The notes under the pieces were generated by a model. It did no database searches. It saw only the letters and a program-made list of their open reading frames with translations, and had not been told where the DNA came from. A stretch of DNA of 46,430 nucleotides from Paenibacillus lautus NBRC 15380 (GTDB taxonomy: Bacteria; Bacillota; Bacilli; Paenibacillales; Paenibacillaceae), in NCBI RefSeq assembly GCF_004000945.1, contig NZ_BIMF01000028.1, positions 1 through 46,430 of the forward strand, given 5' to 3'. The position numbers and the translations under genes were made by a program. Shown piece by piece: positions 15,336-23,625 of the stretch. The first letter of the stretch is position 1, and the number at the start of each line of letters is the position of its first letter.

Positions 15336-16742
15336 TTAACCCACCGGTTTCGTAACTAAAGCCTCTTCCAGATTTTTGCAGCAGGTATCCAAGTCAGTGA
15401 TACCCGCCCAATAAAGCTTAAGTTCACCGCGCATACGCTTTAGAACTTCCCCGGACAGCCCGATTTCAGAGTGAAGCCGAAAGCTGCGAATAATTTCCCT
15501 GTAGAGAGGGAACCTGGGAGGCTCGGTCACGGGGGAGGCCTGCTCAGGCTCTCTGCCGCTTTCCGCGGCCCTTTTGTAAGCCGGTATGCTTAACGTGCTG
15601 CTGCGGACTAAACGTTGGAAATCCAGAGAAGACAGCTCCGTAATCAATGCCTTTGCCGCTTCCTTGTGAATAGATTTTGAGGATATCGCGAGTCCAATGA
15701 CCAAGTTCAATGTATCGGCCGATTGAAGGGCGGGCAAAGGGGCGATGTCGAATCGAAACGGCGCGTCATGAAATTGATTCAGCCCAAAATATGAGGTCAT
15801 AATTATGCTGATTTTCCCGCTGCGAAACAGCTCTTCGGCTTCGGCATTATTTTGTGACAAGAGGGAGGTCAATCCTTGGGTGACCAAGATATCTCGGCTC
15901 ATCCGAATCGCTTCCCGCACGGCTGGACGGTTGAACACGAGCCCCTTTGTGGCTCCATCCCTCAACTTTTCGCCGCTTTGAAGCAGAAAGACGGGCCATC
16001 GATTGTCTGATAAAGCATGATAGTAGAAACCGACCCGATTATTGCTTCGTCCAATTTCCCCGGCCACACGAAGCAGTTCGTCCCAACTCCAGCTGCTGTC
16101 CGGTTCCGGCAGGTCGTATTCCGAGAAGTGATCCTTATTGTAGGCAAGAATGACTGGAGAAAAGACGAAAGGCATCGCAAACAATTGATTGTTCGATTGA
16201 AAAGCCTTAAACAGGAACGGGTAGATTCCCGACTCCGGTTCAAGAGGTTCTAAGATGTCTGCAACCCCGGTGGATTCCTCAAGCTCCGCAAAGCTCTGAT
16301 GGTTAAACATAGCCACATCGATCAAGCCAGCATCCAAATAGTGTTTCATCAGATGAAGTTCGTCGAATTTGAAAGGAACGGGGATCAGTTCTACTTGAAT
16401 ATCCGGGTGACGTTCATGAAAAAGTTTGATTAAACCAGTTAATCCGGCTTGTTTGTGCATGGAGGGATAATAACCGAATCGCAGTATCGTAGTCGGTTTT
16501 GGACCCGGGAGGGTCGCTTTTGAACCGACCCGCGGTATTTTGAGTACATAACCCTGCCCCACCAGCACATCCAAACCTTTGCGTACAGAATGTTTACTGA
16601 TGTCGTATTTTTCAGCCAACTCTAACTCCGACGGCAAAAAATCGCCGCTGCCGAGCTTTCCGGATTCAATATCGTTCCGTATGCCGGCAATCATATCATC
16701 CAGTTTATTTCGCAGTACAGAATGTCTTGTTTTTCGGCTCAT
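15336..16742 (-). CDS. GntR-type regulator fused to a solute-binding-protein domain
   Basis: 468 residues, no signal peptide. Residues 5-80 are a GntR winged helix: IRNDIESGKLGSGDFLPSEL, ELAEKYDISKHSVRKGLDVL, then GYVLKIPRVGS. From about residue 85 the protein follows a family-1 sugar-binding protein: LRFGYYPSMHKQAG, LIKLFHERHPDIQVELIPVP, FAMPFVFSPVILAYNKDHF and SSWSWDELLRVAGEI. The sensor half therefore looks like a cytoplasmic cousin of the importer's binding lipoproteins, analogous to LacI-type fusion of a binding-protein fold to DNA binding. GGGGGAACCAGA precedes the ATG at 16742. It diverges from the dehydrogenase-importer operon; GATWCGTATC sites at 16797 and 16986 are candidate operators. 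Confidence 0.88.
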   Translation of the reverse strand: MSRKTRHSVLRNKLDDMIAGIRNDIESGKLGSGDFLPSELELAEKYDISKHSVRKGLDVLVGQGYVLKIPRVGSKATLPGPKPTTILRFGYYPSMHKQAGLTGLIKLFHERHPDIQVELIPVPFKFDELHLMKHYLDAGLIDVAMFNHQSFAELEESTGVADILEPLEPESGIYPFLFKAFQSNNQLFAMPFVFSPVILAYNKDHFSEYDLPEPDSSWSWDELLRVAGEIGRSNNRVGFYYHALSDNRWPVFLLQSGEKLRDGATKGLVFNRPAVREAIRMSRDILVTQGLTSLLSQNNAEAEELFRSGKISIIMTSYFGLNQFHDAPFRFDIAPLPALQSADTLNLVIGLAISSKSIHKEAAKALITELSSLDFQRLVRSSTLSIPAYKRAAESGREPEQASPVTEPPRFPLYREIIRSFRLHSEIGLSGEVLKRMRGELKLYWAGITDLDTCCKNLEEALVTKPVG

Positions 16743-16796
16743 TCTGGTTCCCCCCTGATCTTAATGTGGTCACAATATACTCTTCTTAATCTTTCT

Positions 16797-16806
16797 GATT
16801 CGTATC
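16797..16806. promoter_or_regulatory. Candidate operator site near the GntR-SBP gene
   Basis: GATTCGTATC followed by TAGATGC. It shares 9 of 10 bases plus the trailing AGATGC with the site at 16986. It lies 55 bp upstream of the regulator's start codon, where it could serve autoregulation. Confidence 0.45.
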
Positions 16807-16948
16807 TAGATGCACATAGTACTAACCGTTATATGCGTTCATACATATTTAATAGTATAAAACATATAAATGTCTCTGTCACTCGGTAACAGTGATTAAC
16901 ATGAGAGAAGACGGCGAGAAAACACCAGTTTTATTTTTCGAAAAAGGT

Positions 16949-16978
16949 TTGACAGCGCTTACTATTTCTCTTTATAAT
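16949..16978 (+). promoter_or_regulatory. Promoter of the dehydrogenase-importer operon with overlapping cre site
   Basis: TTGACA (16949-16954), 18-bp spacer, TATAAT (16973-16978). TGACAGCGCTTACT at 16950-16963 fits the CcpA-binding cre consensus TGWAARCGYTWNCW at 13 of 14 positions and overlaps the -35 box and spacer, the usual place for repression by CcpA. The operon is therefore probably silenced in the presence of preferred sugars. Confidence 0.65.
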
Positions 16979-16985
16979 TTAACCA

Positions 16986-16995
16986 GATACGTATC
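16986..16995. promoter_or_regulatory. Candidate GntR-type operator GATACGTATC
   Basis: A perfect 10-bp palindrome centred about 12 bp downstream of the -10 box, at the likely transcription start, where a bound repressor would block initiation. The related GATTCGTATC at 16797 and the shared AGATGC tail support a common binding protein, most simply the divergent GntR-SBP regulator. Confidence 0.5.
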
Positions 16996-17067
16996 AGATG
17001 CTTAAAAAAATGATATAAGTTTATTTATTACGTTTGTGGTTGAATTGAATTCATGGAGGGAAAACCA

Positions 17068-18078
17068 TTGAATATTGTTGTTGCTAAAGGAGGTTCCATT
17101 CAAACCGACTTAGAATCTAAGCCAAAACTTATGCCCAATCATGTGATGATCCGCACTGTATGTTCTGCTATCAGTCCGGGAACGGAACTGATGATCGCGC
17201 GACGGCCCAATAAAGAGGCCGTGCCCCTCGGCTATAGCGCAGCGGGGTATGTAGAGGATATTGACGGTGAATGCCCCGGCTTGACGATAGGCCAGCGGGT
17301 CGCCTGTTACGGCGGCCCGTACGTGCGACATGCCGAATGGTTGTGTGTGCCCAGGAACCTCGTTGTTCCGATTCCGGATTCAGTCGGATTCGAGGAGGCA
17401 TCCTTCGTTGGACTCGGAGCGATCGCCATTCATGCACTACGTAAGGCATCTCTACAATTCGGAGAAACGGTGGTGGTTGTCGGACTAGGAATCATCGGAC
17501 AGCTAGTCTGCCAAATTGCTAGCGCAGCATCTTACCGGGTTCTTGCTTACGACTTGCTGTCGGAGAGAAACGGCCAGTTGAAGTCGCTTGTTCCCGGCGC
17601 TTTCGTAGCTGATAGCTTGGAAGCGCTCAACTCGGAGGCATCACGGCAATCGGGAGGAGCCGGTGTAGATGCGGTACTTCTCTGTGCGAACGGTCCGGAC
17701 GGAAGTTTAATCGATTACGGACTACGCTGCGTTCGTCAGCAGGGGCATGTCGTAATTGTGGGAGATATGAAGCTTGATTTTAATCGTGAGCTTCTGTTTG
17801 CAAAAGAAGCTAATGTGACGGTCTCCAAGGCTGGTGGACCTGGCCGCGGCGACCTCGCCTATGAGCGGAACGGACACGACTATCCGATCGGATACGTCCG
17901 CTGGACGGAGGGACGCAATATGAGGGAATATTTACAGATGTTGGAGCGTCGGTCCATTCGTATAAGTTCTTTGATTTCCGAAGAGGTTCCATTTTCACAA
18001 GTGTTAAGAGCATATGAGAGATACAAGATGATGCCACAGCAAACGATGGGTATGTTGATTCGTTATGATCATTATTAA
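17068..18078 (+). CDS. Medium-chain dehydrogenase/reductase (zinc-type alcohol dehydrogenase-like)
   Basis: 336 residues from TTG 17068. An ATG at 17053 is in frame but is itself part of the ATGGAGGG ribosome binding site, which sits 7 bp before the TTG. The N-terminal half has SAISPGTELMIARR and PLGYSAAGYVEDI; the Rossmann half has VVVVGLGIIGQLVCQIA (GxGxxG near 142-147). The pattern is close to BchC-like and TDH-like members of the family, which oxidise secondary alcohols of sugars or related compounds with NAD(P). The substrate is unknown. It is the first gene of the operon with the Lpl-type importer and two beta-propellers, so it may oxidise a hydroxyl of the imported sugar. Confidence 0.85.
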   Translation: MNIVVAKGGSIQTDLESKPKLMPNHVMIRTVCSAISPGTELMIARRPNKEAVPLGYSAAGYVEDIDGECPGLTIGQRVACYGGPYVRHAEWLCVPRNLVVPIPDSVGFEEASFVGLGAIAIHALRKASLQFGETVVVVGLGIIGQLVCQIASAASYRVLAYDLLSERNGQLKSLVPGAFVADSLEALNSEASRQSGGAGVDAVLLCANGPDGSLIDYGLRCVRQQGHVVIVGDMKLDFNRELLFAKEANVTVSKAGGPGRGDLAYERNGHDYPIGYVRWTEGRNMREYLQMLERRSIRISSLISEEVPFSQVLRAYERYKMMPQQTMGMLIRYDHY

Positions 18079-18098
18079 ATCGATTGGGAGGTTTAGCT

Positions 18099-19658
18099 AT
18101 GGCATTTCGTAAGCTTGCAATTTTGCTCACCGCCGGGATGATGTTAACAGCCGCTTGTTCCAATGGAGGTTCGGAAACGGAAGGGACCGCTCAATCGGAC
18201 CCAGACCGTAAGATTACAATTACGGCAATGAAATTCGGGTACGGTGAGCTGCCGCCGAATGATGCGCCCGGCGTTAAGATGATCAACGAACGGTTCAATG
18301 TCGATTACCAAATCAATCAAGTACCACAGCCGAGCTACGGCGAGAAGTTGAGCGCAGTTTTGGCATCGGGCTCCATTCCTGATATGCTGGCGTTTGAAGC
18401 TCCCGACATATCGAACCGTTATGTCAAATTCGTTAAGCAGAAGGCGTTTTTGCCTTTGGATGATTACATAAAGGAGTATCCGTCTCTTGCCGCAGTTCCG
18501 GAATTTGTTTGGAGTCAATTTAAGGTCGACGGAAAAATTTACGCCATTCCGAAATATTATCCGCGATTTAACGTCCTACCGATGATCAGACAGGATTGGT
18601 TAGATAATCTGGGCCTGAAAACGCCCACTAACTACGAAGAGCTCAAGCAAGTCGCGATTGCTTTCACGAAGAACGATCCCGATCAAAACGGTAAAAACGA
18701 TACTTACGGGATCGTCTTAGGGAAAGAAATCGTCCCGAATTACAACCTAGGAGCTTATTGGGATCCAGCGGCTTGGTACCACAAGAACGATAAAGGGCAG
18801 TTTATTCCGGGAATTATTTCAAACGCGAGGAAAGAACAGATCCAATGGTTCGCTGATTTGTACATTGAAAACGCCATCACGAGAGACTTTGCCATCATGG
18901 ATGGAAACGCTTTAAACAAGGAGTTTTATTCCGGCAAGGCGGGGATTTTTATCGGAACTCCTCGTGGAATGATTCAAGCCAACGCGGACAGCTTGCTGCA
19001 GCTCGACCCGAAGGCGAAATTCACTTTCATGGCGCCAGCTGAAGCCCCCGACGGCTCCCAGGGACTGGCTTCCACCAGTGGATTTATCGGTTTCATGACC
19101 ATTTCCGCAGAAGCCGGCAAGGACCCGGAGAAAATTCGCCGCATCTTGGAGATGACGGAGGTGCCTCGGACGATTATTCCTTTGGATCAATCTAATCCGG
19201 AGAACAAAGATTTCGATTGGTTATTGGGCGGACTCGGTCAGGGTTACGATATGGTGGACGGGATGGCAGTTCCGAAACCTAATGCGTTACAGGACGGATT
19301 TCGTCCGACTTCCTTTTTGCTGGATGACGTACCCTGGCCTAAGAAGGAATCCGACAAGGTTTACAAATATGCAAACCCGATATTGGATGCCGTCGTACAG
19401 AAAATGGTCAAATTGCACGGGTCGAGTAAATTTTACGGATCTCCGCATTACGCTGTCTATTCTCCGACCCAAGTGTCCAAAGGAAACGAACTTAATAAAT
19501 TTATCCTCGACGAGCAATCCAAAATGATCACGGGCCAACGTCCGGTGTCTGATTGGGACGCAATGGTACAAGAATGGATGGCTAAGGGCGGCGCACAATG
19601 GATTGAAGAGGTAAACGAAGGCACGACGCTAAAAGATCCTAAGGATGCTTGGGATTAA
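18099..19658 (+). CDS. Lpl-type ABC transporter solute-binding lipoprotein
   Basis: 519 residues from ATG 18099, chosen because GGGAGG lies 8 bp upstream; a TTG 15 bp earlier overlaps that site. The lipoprotein signal ends in LTAAC with Cys20. The mature part has ITITAMKFGYGELPPNDAPG, RFNVDYQINQVPQPSYGEKL and GSIPDMLAFEAPDI, the long-type family-1 binder (about 500 residues) that pairs with LplB/LplC permeases for oligosaccharides. A DPDQNGKNDTYG stretch resembles the calcium-binding loop often present in this subfamily. It starts 20 bp after the dehydrogenase gene and precedes its two permeases. Confidence 0.9.
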   Translation: MAFRKLAILLTAGMMLTAACSNGGSETEGTAQSDPDRKITITAMKFGYGELPPNDAPGVKMINERFNVDYQINQVPQPSYGEKLSAVLASGSIPDMLAFEAPDISNRYVKFVKQKAFLPLDDYIKEYPSLAAVPEFVWSQFKVDGKIYAIPKYYPRFNVLPMIRQDWLDNLGLKTPTNYEELKQVAIAFTKNDPDQNGKNDTYGIVLGKEIVPNYNLGAYWDPAAWYHKNDKGQFIPGIISNARKEQIQWFADLYIENAITRDFAIMDGNALNKEFYSGKAGIFIGTPRGMIQANADSLLQLDPKAKFTFMAPAEAPDGSQGLASTSGFIGFMTISAEAGKDPEKIRRILEMTEVPRTIIPLDQSNPENKDFDWLLGGLGQGYDMVDGMAVPKPNALQDGFRPTSFLLDDVPWPKKESDKVYKYANPILDAVVQKMVKLHGSSKFYGSPHYAVYSPTQVSKGNELNKFILDEQSKMITGQRPVSDWDAMVQEWMAKGGAQWIEEVNEGTTLKDPKDAWD

Positions 19659-19681
19659 CACATATGCTGGGAGGATCTTAG

Positions 19682-20635
19682 ATGAATCATCGCACACCTC
19701 TCTCCGGCCAGCGGACCTCCGTTACAAGGAGCCTCAGGATTAGGCATCTACTTTGGCGAAAACGCTATGCCTATCTGCTGGTTTTGCCCGGGCTGCTTTA
19801 TTTTCTAGTGTACCGGTATGTTCCCATGCTAGGGTCGATTATTGCCTTTCAGGACTACAGCCCGTTTCTTGGCTTTTTTAAGAGCGATTGGGTCGGGTTA
19901 AAGCATTTTGTTACGATTTTCGAGGACCAAGAAGTAGTGCGAGTGCTGTGGAACACACTTGTGCTGTCATTTTTGCAAATCGTCTTTGCATTCCCGGCAC
20001 CGATCCTGCTCGCGCTAATGCTGAACGAAGTAAGAAGCAAAATATTCAAAAGTTTCATTCAATCGGTCATCTATTTACCGCACTTTCTATCCTGGGTCAT
20101 TGTCGTAGGTATTTTCACGATATTCCTGCGCGGCGACGGACTGATTAACACTTTGCTGCAGGTCGAATTCGGGCAGGGGGCCATTAATTTTTTAACAACA
20201 CCGGATTTGTTCCGTCCGCTTGTCGTTTTGCAGGTTATTTGGAAAGAAGCCGGCTGGGGGACCATTATCTTCCTAGCCGCGCTGTCAGGGATTAATCCGA
20301 GTTTGTACGAGGCTGCTGTGATGGACGGGGCGAGCCGTTGGCGGCAATTGTGGCATATTACGCTTCCGGGCATCCGGAGCACAATTATCATCATGCTGAT
20401 TCTAAGGCTCGGTCATGTGCTGGACAGTGGATTCGAGCAAATTTTCCTTATGCTGAACTCGTTCAATATGGATGTCGGCAACGTGCTGGACACATTTGTG
20501 TTTTTCAAAGGAATAGATCAGGCGGATTACAGCTTTGCGACTGCGGTCGGTTTATTTAAAGGACTGATTGGTTTGCTGCTCGTCATGATAGCCAACAGGC
20601 TTGCGAAACGGTACGGAGAGGAGGGCATCTACTAA
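19682..20635 (+). CDS. Lpl-type ABC transporter permease (LplB-like)
   Basis: 317 residues, six predicted membrane segments beginning at YAYLLVLPGLLYFLVYRYVP, a phrase typical of LplB proteins. The EAA loop reads EAAVMDGASRWRQLWHITLPG. GGGAGG lies 5 bp before ATG 19682. The stop overlaps the next start in TAATG, so the two permeases are translationally coupled. Confidence 0.93.
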   Translation: MNHRTPLSGQRTSVTRSLRIRHLLWRKRYAYLLVLPGLLYFLVYRYVPMLGSIIAFQDYSPFLGFFKSDWVGLKHFVTIFEDQEVVRVLWNTLVLSFLQIVFAFPAPILLALMLNEVRSKIFKSFIQSVIYLPHFLSWVIVVGIFTIFLRGDGLINTLLQVEFGQGAINFLTTPDLFRPLVVLQVIWKEAGWGTIIFLAALSGINPSLYEAAVMDGASRWRQLWHITLPGIRSTIIIMLILRLGHVLDSGFEQIFLMLNSFNMDVGNVLDTFVFFKGIDQADYSFATAVGLFKGLIGLLLVMIANRLAKRYGEEGIY

Positions 20636-21540
20636 TGAAAATATCACGAGGTGAACGCAGACTCACCATTCGAAGTCCGTTTTTGAGCGCAGCGTTCGAC
20701 ATCGTTAATTCGCTGATGCTTGTGTTGATCGGAACTGTCATGGTCATCCCTTTTCTGTATATTTTCGCAGTGTCCTTTTCGAGTCTGCACGAATACATGT
20801 CGAGCGATTTGCTGTTATGGCCCAATGAGTGGGTGCTGGACTCCTACCGTTATATATTCGCATCCAAATCGTTTATTCGATCGCTGGGTGTCACCATTTT
20901 TATCACGATCATCGGCACGCTTGTCAACTTAGCGTTCACCTCCGCCATGGCTTACGGTTTGACGCGCAAGCTGCCAGGTCAATCCTTCATGCTGTTTTTA
21001 GTGCTTTTTACAGTTCTGTTCTCCGCAGGAATGATACCGACATACATGATCGTCAAGGAGACGGGTCTGCTCAACAGTCTGTGGGCCCTCATCATTCCAT
21101 CAGCGATTGCGCCGTTCAATCTCATCGTGATGCGTCAATTTTTCCTCGGAATCCCGGAGGAGCTGAATGAAGCCGCATATATCGATGGAGCCAATGAGCT
21201 TACCACGTTCTTTAAGGTCATTCTTCCTCTGTCCAAACCTGCTTTAGCTACTTTTTGCCTGTTCTATGCAGTAGGCCATTGGAACAATTATTTTGCCGGG
21301 ATTTTATATTTGAACGATCCGACATTATGGCCGATTCAGGTCATTCTGCGGCAAATCGTTCTGCTAAACGATCCGATGAATTCGCTGGGCTCGGTGACGA
21401 TGATGATGGAAAATCCTCCGCCGCCGGAAACGATTCAGATGGCTGCGACCTTGGTGGCGACCCTTCCGATTTTGATCGTCTATCCGTTTCTACAGAAGCA
21501 TTTTGCCAAAGGTGTCATGATCGGATCGGTCAAGGGTTAG
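20635..21540 (+). CDS. Lpl-type ABC transporter permease (LplC/YtcP-like)
   Basis: 301 residues with six membrane segments. FLYIFAVSFSSLHEYMSSDL and LLNSLWALIIPSAIAPFNLI are typical of LplC/YtcP. The EAA loop reads EAAYIDGANELTTFFKVILP followed by LSKP, and the end is FAKGVMIGSVKG. It starts within the stop codon of the LplB-like gene. Together with the lipoprotein at 18099 it forms a complete importer lacking only an ATPase, which must come from elsewhere. Confidence 0.93.
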   Translation: MKISRGERRLTIRSPFLSAAFDIVNSLMLVLIGTVMVIPFLYIFAVSFSSLHEYMSSDLLLWPNEWVLDSYRYIFASKSFIRSLGVTIFITIIGTLVNLAFTSAMAYGLTRKLPGQSFMLFLVLFTVLFSAGMIPTYMIVKETGLLNSLWALIIPSAIAPFNLIVMRQFFLGIPEELNEAAYIDGANELTTFFKVILPLSKPALATFCLFYAVGHWNNYFAGILYLNDPTLWPIQVILRQIVLLNDPMNSLGSVTMMMENPPPPETIQMAATLVATLPILIVYPFLQKHFAKGVMIGSVKG

Positions 21541-21576
21541 TATTCACATCCAATAGGAGAGGTTAGTGAAGAACAG

Positions 21577-23580
21577 ATGGAGCGAACGTTCGATGTAGTG
21601 GAAGTGATAAGGACGGCCGGCAGGCATACAGGAACGCTGGAGGATCTGGGGGCAGCAGTTCATAATTCAACCTCACACTCCGCTTCTCTGGTAAAGACAG
21701 AAGACGGCGACAATTTGATGTATTTGGCTTTGGACGGGTCCCAGGGCCAAGATGCACGGTTCGGAATCGTTGATTTAAATGAAGAAAAGCTGAAGCAAAC
21801 CCTGCCGATGCCCGGTGCTATGGGCGGGTTCAGTATGACTGCTGCCGGCGACGGCAGCATCTACGTCAGTTCTCACAGTCAGGGAAATGTATACCGTTTC
21901 ACGCCGTGGGATGGGGAGCTGGAAGTGCTGGGGAAACCAACTCCGGGGACGACATTCGGATATGCACTGATCCCTTACGGCAAGGATGGCGTGTTCGGGG
22001 GTACTTATCCGGGAGCGGTATTCTTTGAATATACGACGCACAAAGGTTTCCTCGTGCATGGACCTCAGCCGTTCGCGCAGGGAGAACATTATGTCCGCAG
22101 TTTGGCGCATCTGGCTGAATCGGGCATCAGTTATGTAGGAATCGGCTCCCATGCGAGATTGAAGCGGTATAATCACACCACAGGGGAGATTCGCGAACTG
22201 CTCCCGGATAAGTACTGGAATGACGAATTTGTATACAATTTGGACATCGAAGGCGGCAAATTGTTCGTCCGCTTAAATCCGTCCAATCGTATGCTCGTTT
22301 ACGACTTGACGATGGATTCTGGGGGAGGTGTAACGGAACGACTGGAGCGCGAAGTGCCTGGAGTCGGCTGCCTTGGCGTTTCGCCGGAGCATGAAGGATC
22401 CGTGTATTACACGTCGGCCGGTATTCTGCACCGATATGTCATCGAGACGGGGCGGTCGGAATCGCTTGGCATCGACACAACGATCATGCCGTTTGAGCTT
22501 GATTTTACCGAACTGGCTGATCAGGAAACCTATCCCGGCCAAACTCTCATCGGAATCGGAAGCCGAATGGGGCGGACGCGGATGTTCAAATTCAATCCGG
22601 TAACGGGGGCCATACGTCTCATTGATCTGGACATTGATGGAGTGCCCACGAACATACAGTGTGTGGTGGCCGGTTCCGACGGCAACATTTACATAGGAGC
22701 ATTTCTTGTCGGCGGAACCTCCGTATTGAACCCTGAAACGGCTCATTTTACAGAGTATAAAGGAGTTGGACAGACAGAAAATATCGCCGAAATCGGAGGC
22801 AAGATGTACTTCAGCGTGTACCCGCATGCAAAGCTATTCGAATACGACCCGAAGATACCTTGGACTTTGTCGGAAGGAGGAAGCAATCCCCGGATGCTGT
22901 TCGACCTGTCCGATGCGGAACAGGATCGGCCTTACGCTCTTGCGGTCGGAGGAGAGGTGCTTTATATCGGTACGATATGCGGATACGGAAAGCTGGGGGG
23001 CTCCATCGTTGCATTTCGTCCGGCTACGGGAGAGCGCAAGGTATACCGGAATCCGCTGCCTGATCTAAGTGTTGTAAGCCTGGTGTACCGAAATGGCGTG
23101 CTGTATGGCGCAACTAACGTCTGGGGCGGATTGGGAATCGACCGATCGCGCACCGAAGCGGAGCTGCTTGTGTTTGATACTGCCGCCGAGTCGGTAAGAG
23201 GCGTTCCTCTACCGATAGCCGGACTGAAAGCGATAACGTCCTTGACGTTCAGTCCTGAGGGACTGCTGTGGGGGATGGCGGAAGGGTACGTCTTCGCATT
23301 CGATATGGCTGACGAAATGTGTGTTCATTTAGCGCATTTGTTCCCTGAAATCAGATACGGCGATCAGTACATTTGGCGGGATGCCTCGCTCCGTTTCGGT
23401 AAAGACGGGGCTCTCTACGGCACCGTTCAAGGGAAGTATTTGTTCCGATACGATACCGCGAGGTTTGAACTGGATGTGCTGGTTGAGGACGGAGCTAGAT
23501 TTTTGGCTGAGGATGAAGACGGCCGACTGTACTTTTCGGACGGGAAGACGCGAATGCGGCGTTATACGATGACAGTTTAA
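21577..23580 (+). CDS. Beta-propeller protein without signal peptide
   Basis: 667 residues. Repeated blade-like units contain DGSIYVSSHSQGNVYRF, DGVFGGTYPGAVFFEYTT, ISYVGIGSHARLKRYN, GNIYIGAFLVGGTSVLNPE, MYFSVYPHAKLFEYDP and VLYIGTICGYGKLGGSIVAF, as expected of a beta-propeller of seven or more blades. No signal peptide or membrane segment is visible, so it should be cytoplasmic. It is a clear paralogue of the secreted protein encoded next (shared QDRP, IGT-x3-YG-x-LGG and SVYP-x-AKLFE/RVSMF blocks). It follows the permeases by 36 bp. Possible roles are a lyase or isomerase with a propeller fold, or a sugar-binding protein; no active site can be assigned. Confidence 0.7.
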   Translation: MERTFDVVEVIRTAGRHTGTLEDLGAAVHNSTSHSASLVKTEDGDNLMYLALDGSQGQDARFGIVDLNEEKLKQTLPMPGAMGGFSMTAAGDGSIYVSSHSQGNVYRFTPWDGELEVLGKPTPGTTFGYALIPYGKDGVFGGTYPGAVFFEYTTHKGFLVHGPQPFAQGEHYVRSLAHLAESGISYVGIGSHARLKRYNHTTGEIRELLPDKYWNDEFVYNLDIEGGKLFVRLNPSNRMLVYDLTMDSGGGVTERLEREVPGVGCLGVSPEHEGSVYYTSAGILHRYVIETGRSESLGIDTTIMPFELDFTELADQETYPGQTLIGIGSRMGRTRMFKFNPVTGAIRLIDLDIDGVPTNIQCVVAGSDGNIYIGAFLVGGTSVLNPETAHFTEYKGVGQTENIAEIGGKMYFSVYPHAKLFEYDPKIPWTLSEGGSNPRMLFDLSDAEQDRPYALAVGGEVLYIGTICGYGKLGGSIVAFRPATGERKVYRNPLPDLSVVSLVYRNGVLYGATNVWGGLGIDRSRTEAELLVFDTAAESVRGVPLPIAGLKAITSLTFSPEGLLWGMAEGYVFAFDMADEMCVHLAHLFPEIRYGDQYIWRDASLRFGKDGALYGTVQGKYLFRYDTARFELDVLVEDGARFLAEDEDGRLYFSDGKTRMRRYTMTV

Positions 23581-23625
23581 ACGTACGGGCGTGCCGCGCG
23601 ATTAAAATGATGAGGAGGTTGTTTT

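Noticed and set aside
21577..23580. Naming the propellers as PL11 or PL22 lyases
   Set aside because: Lengths and visible motifs do not match those families well enough; only the propeller-like repeat pattern is supported.
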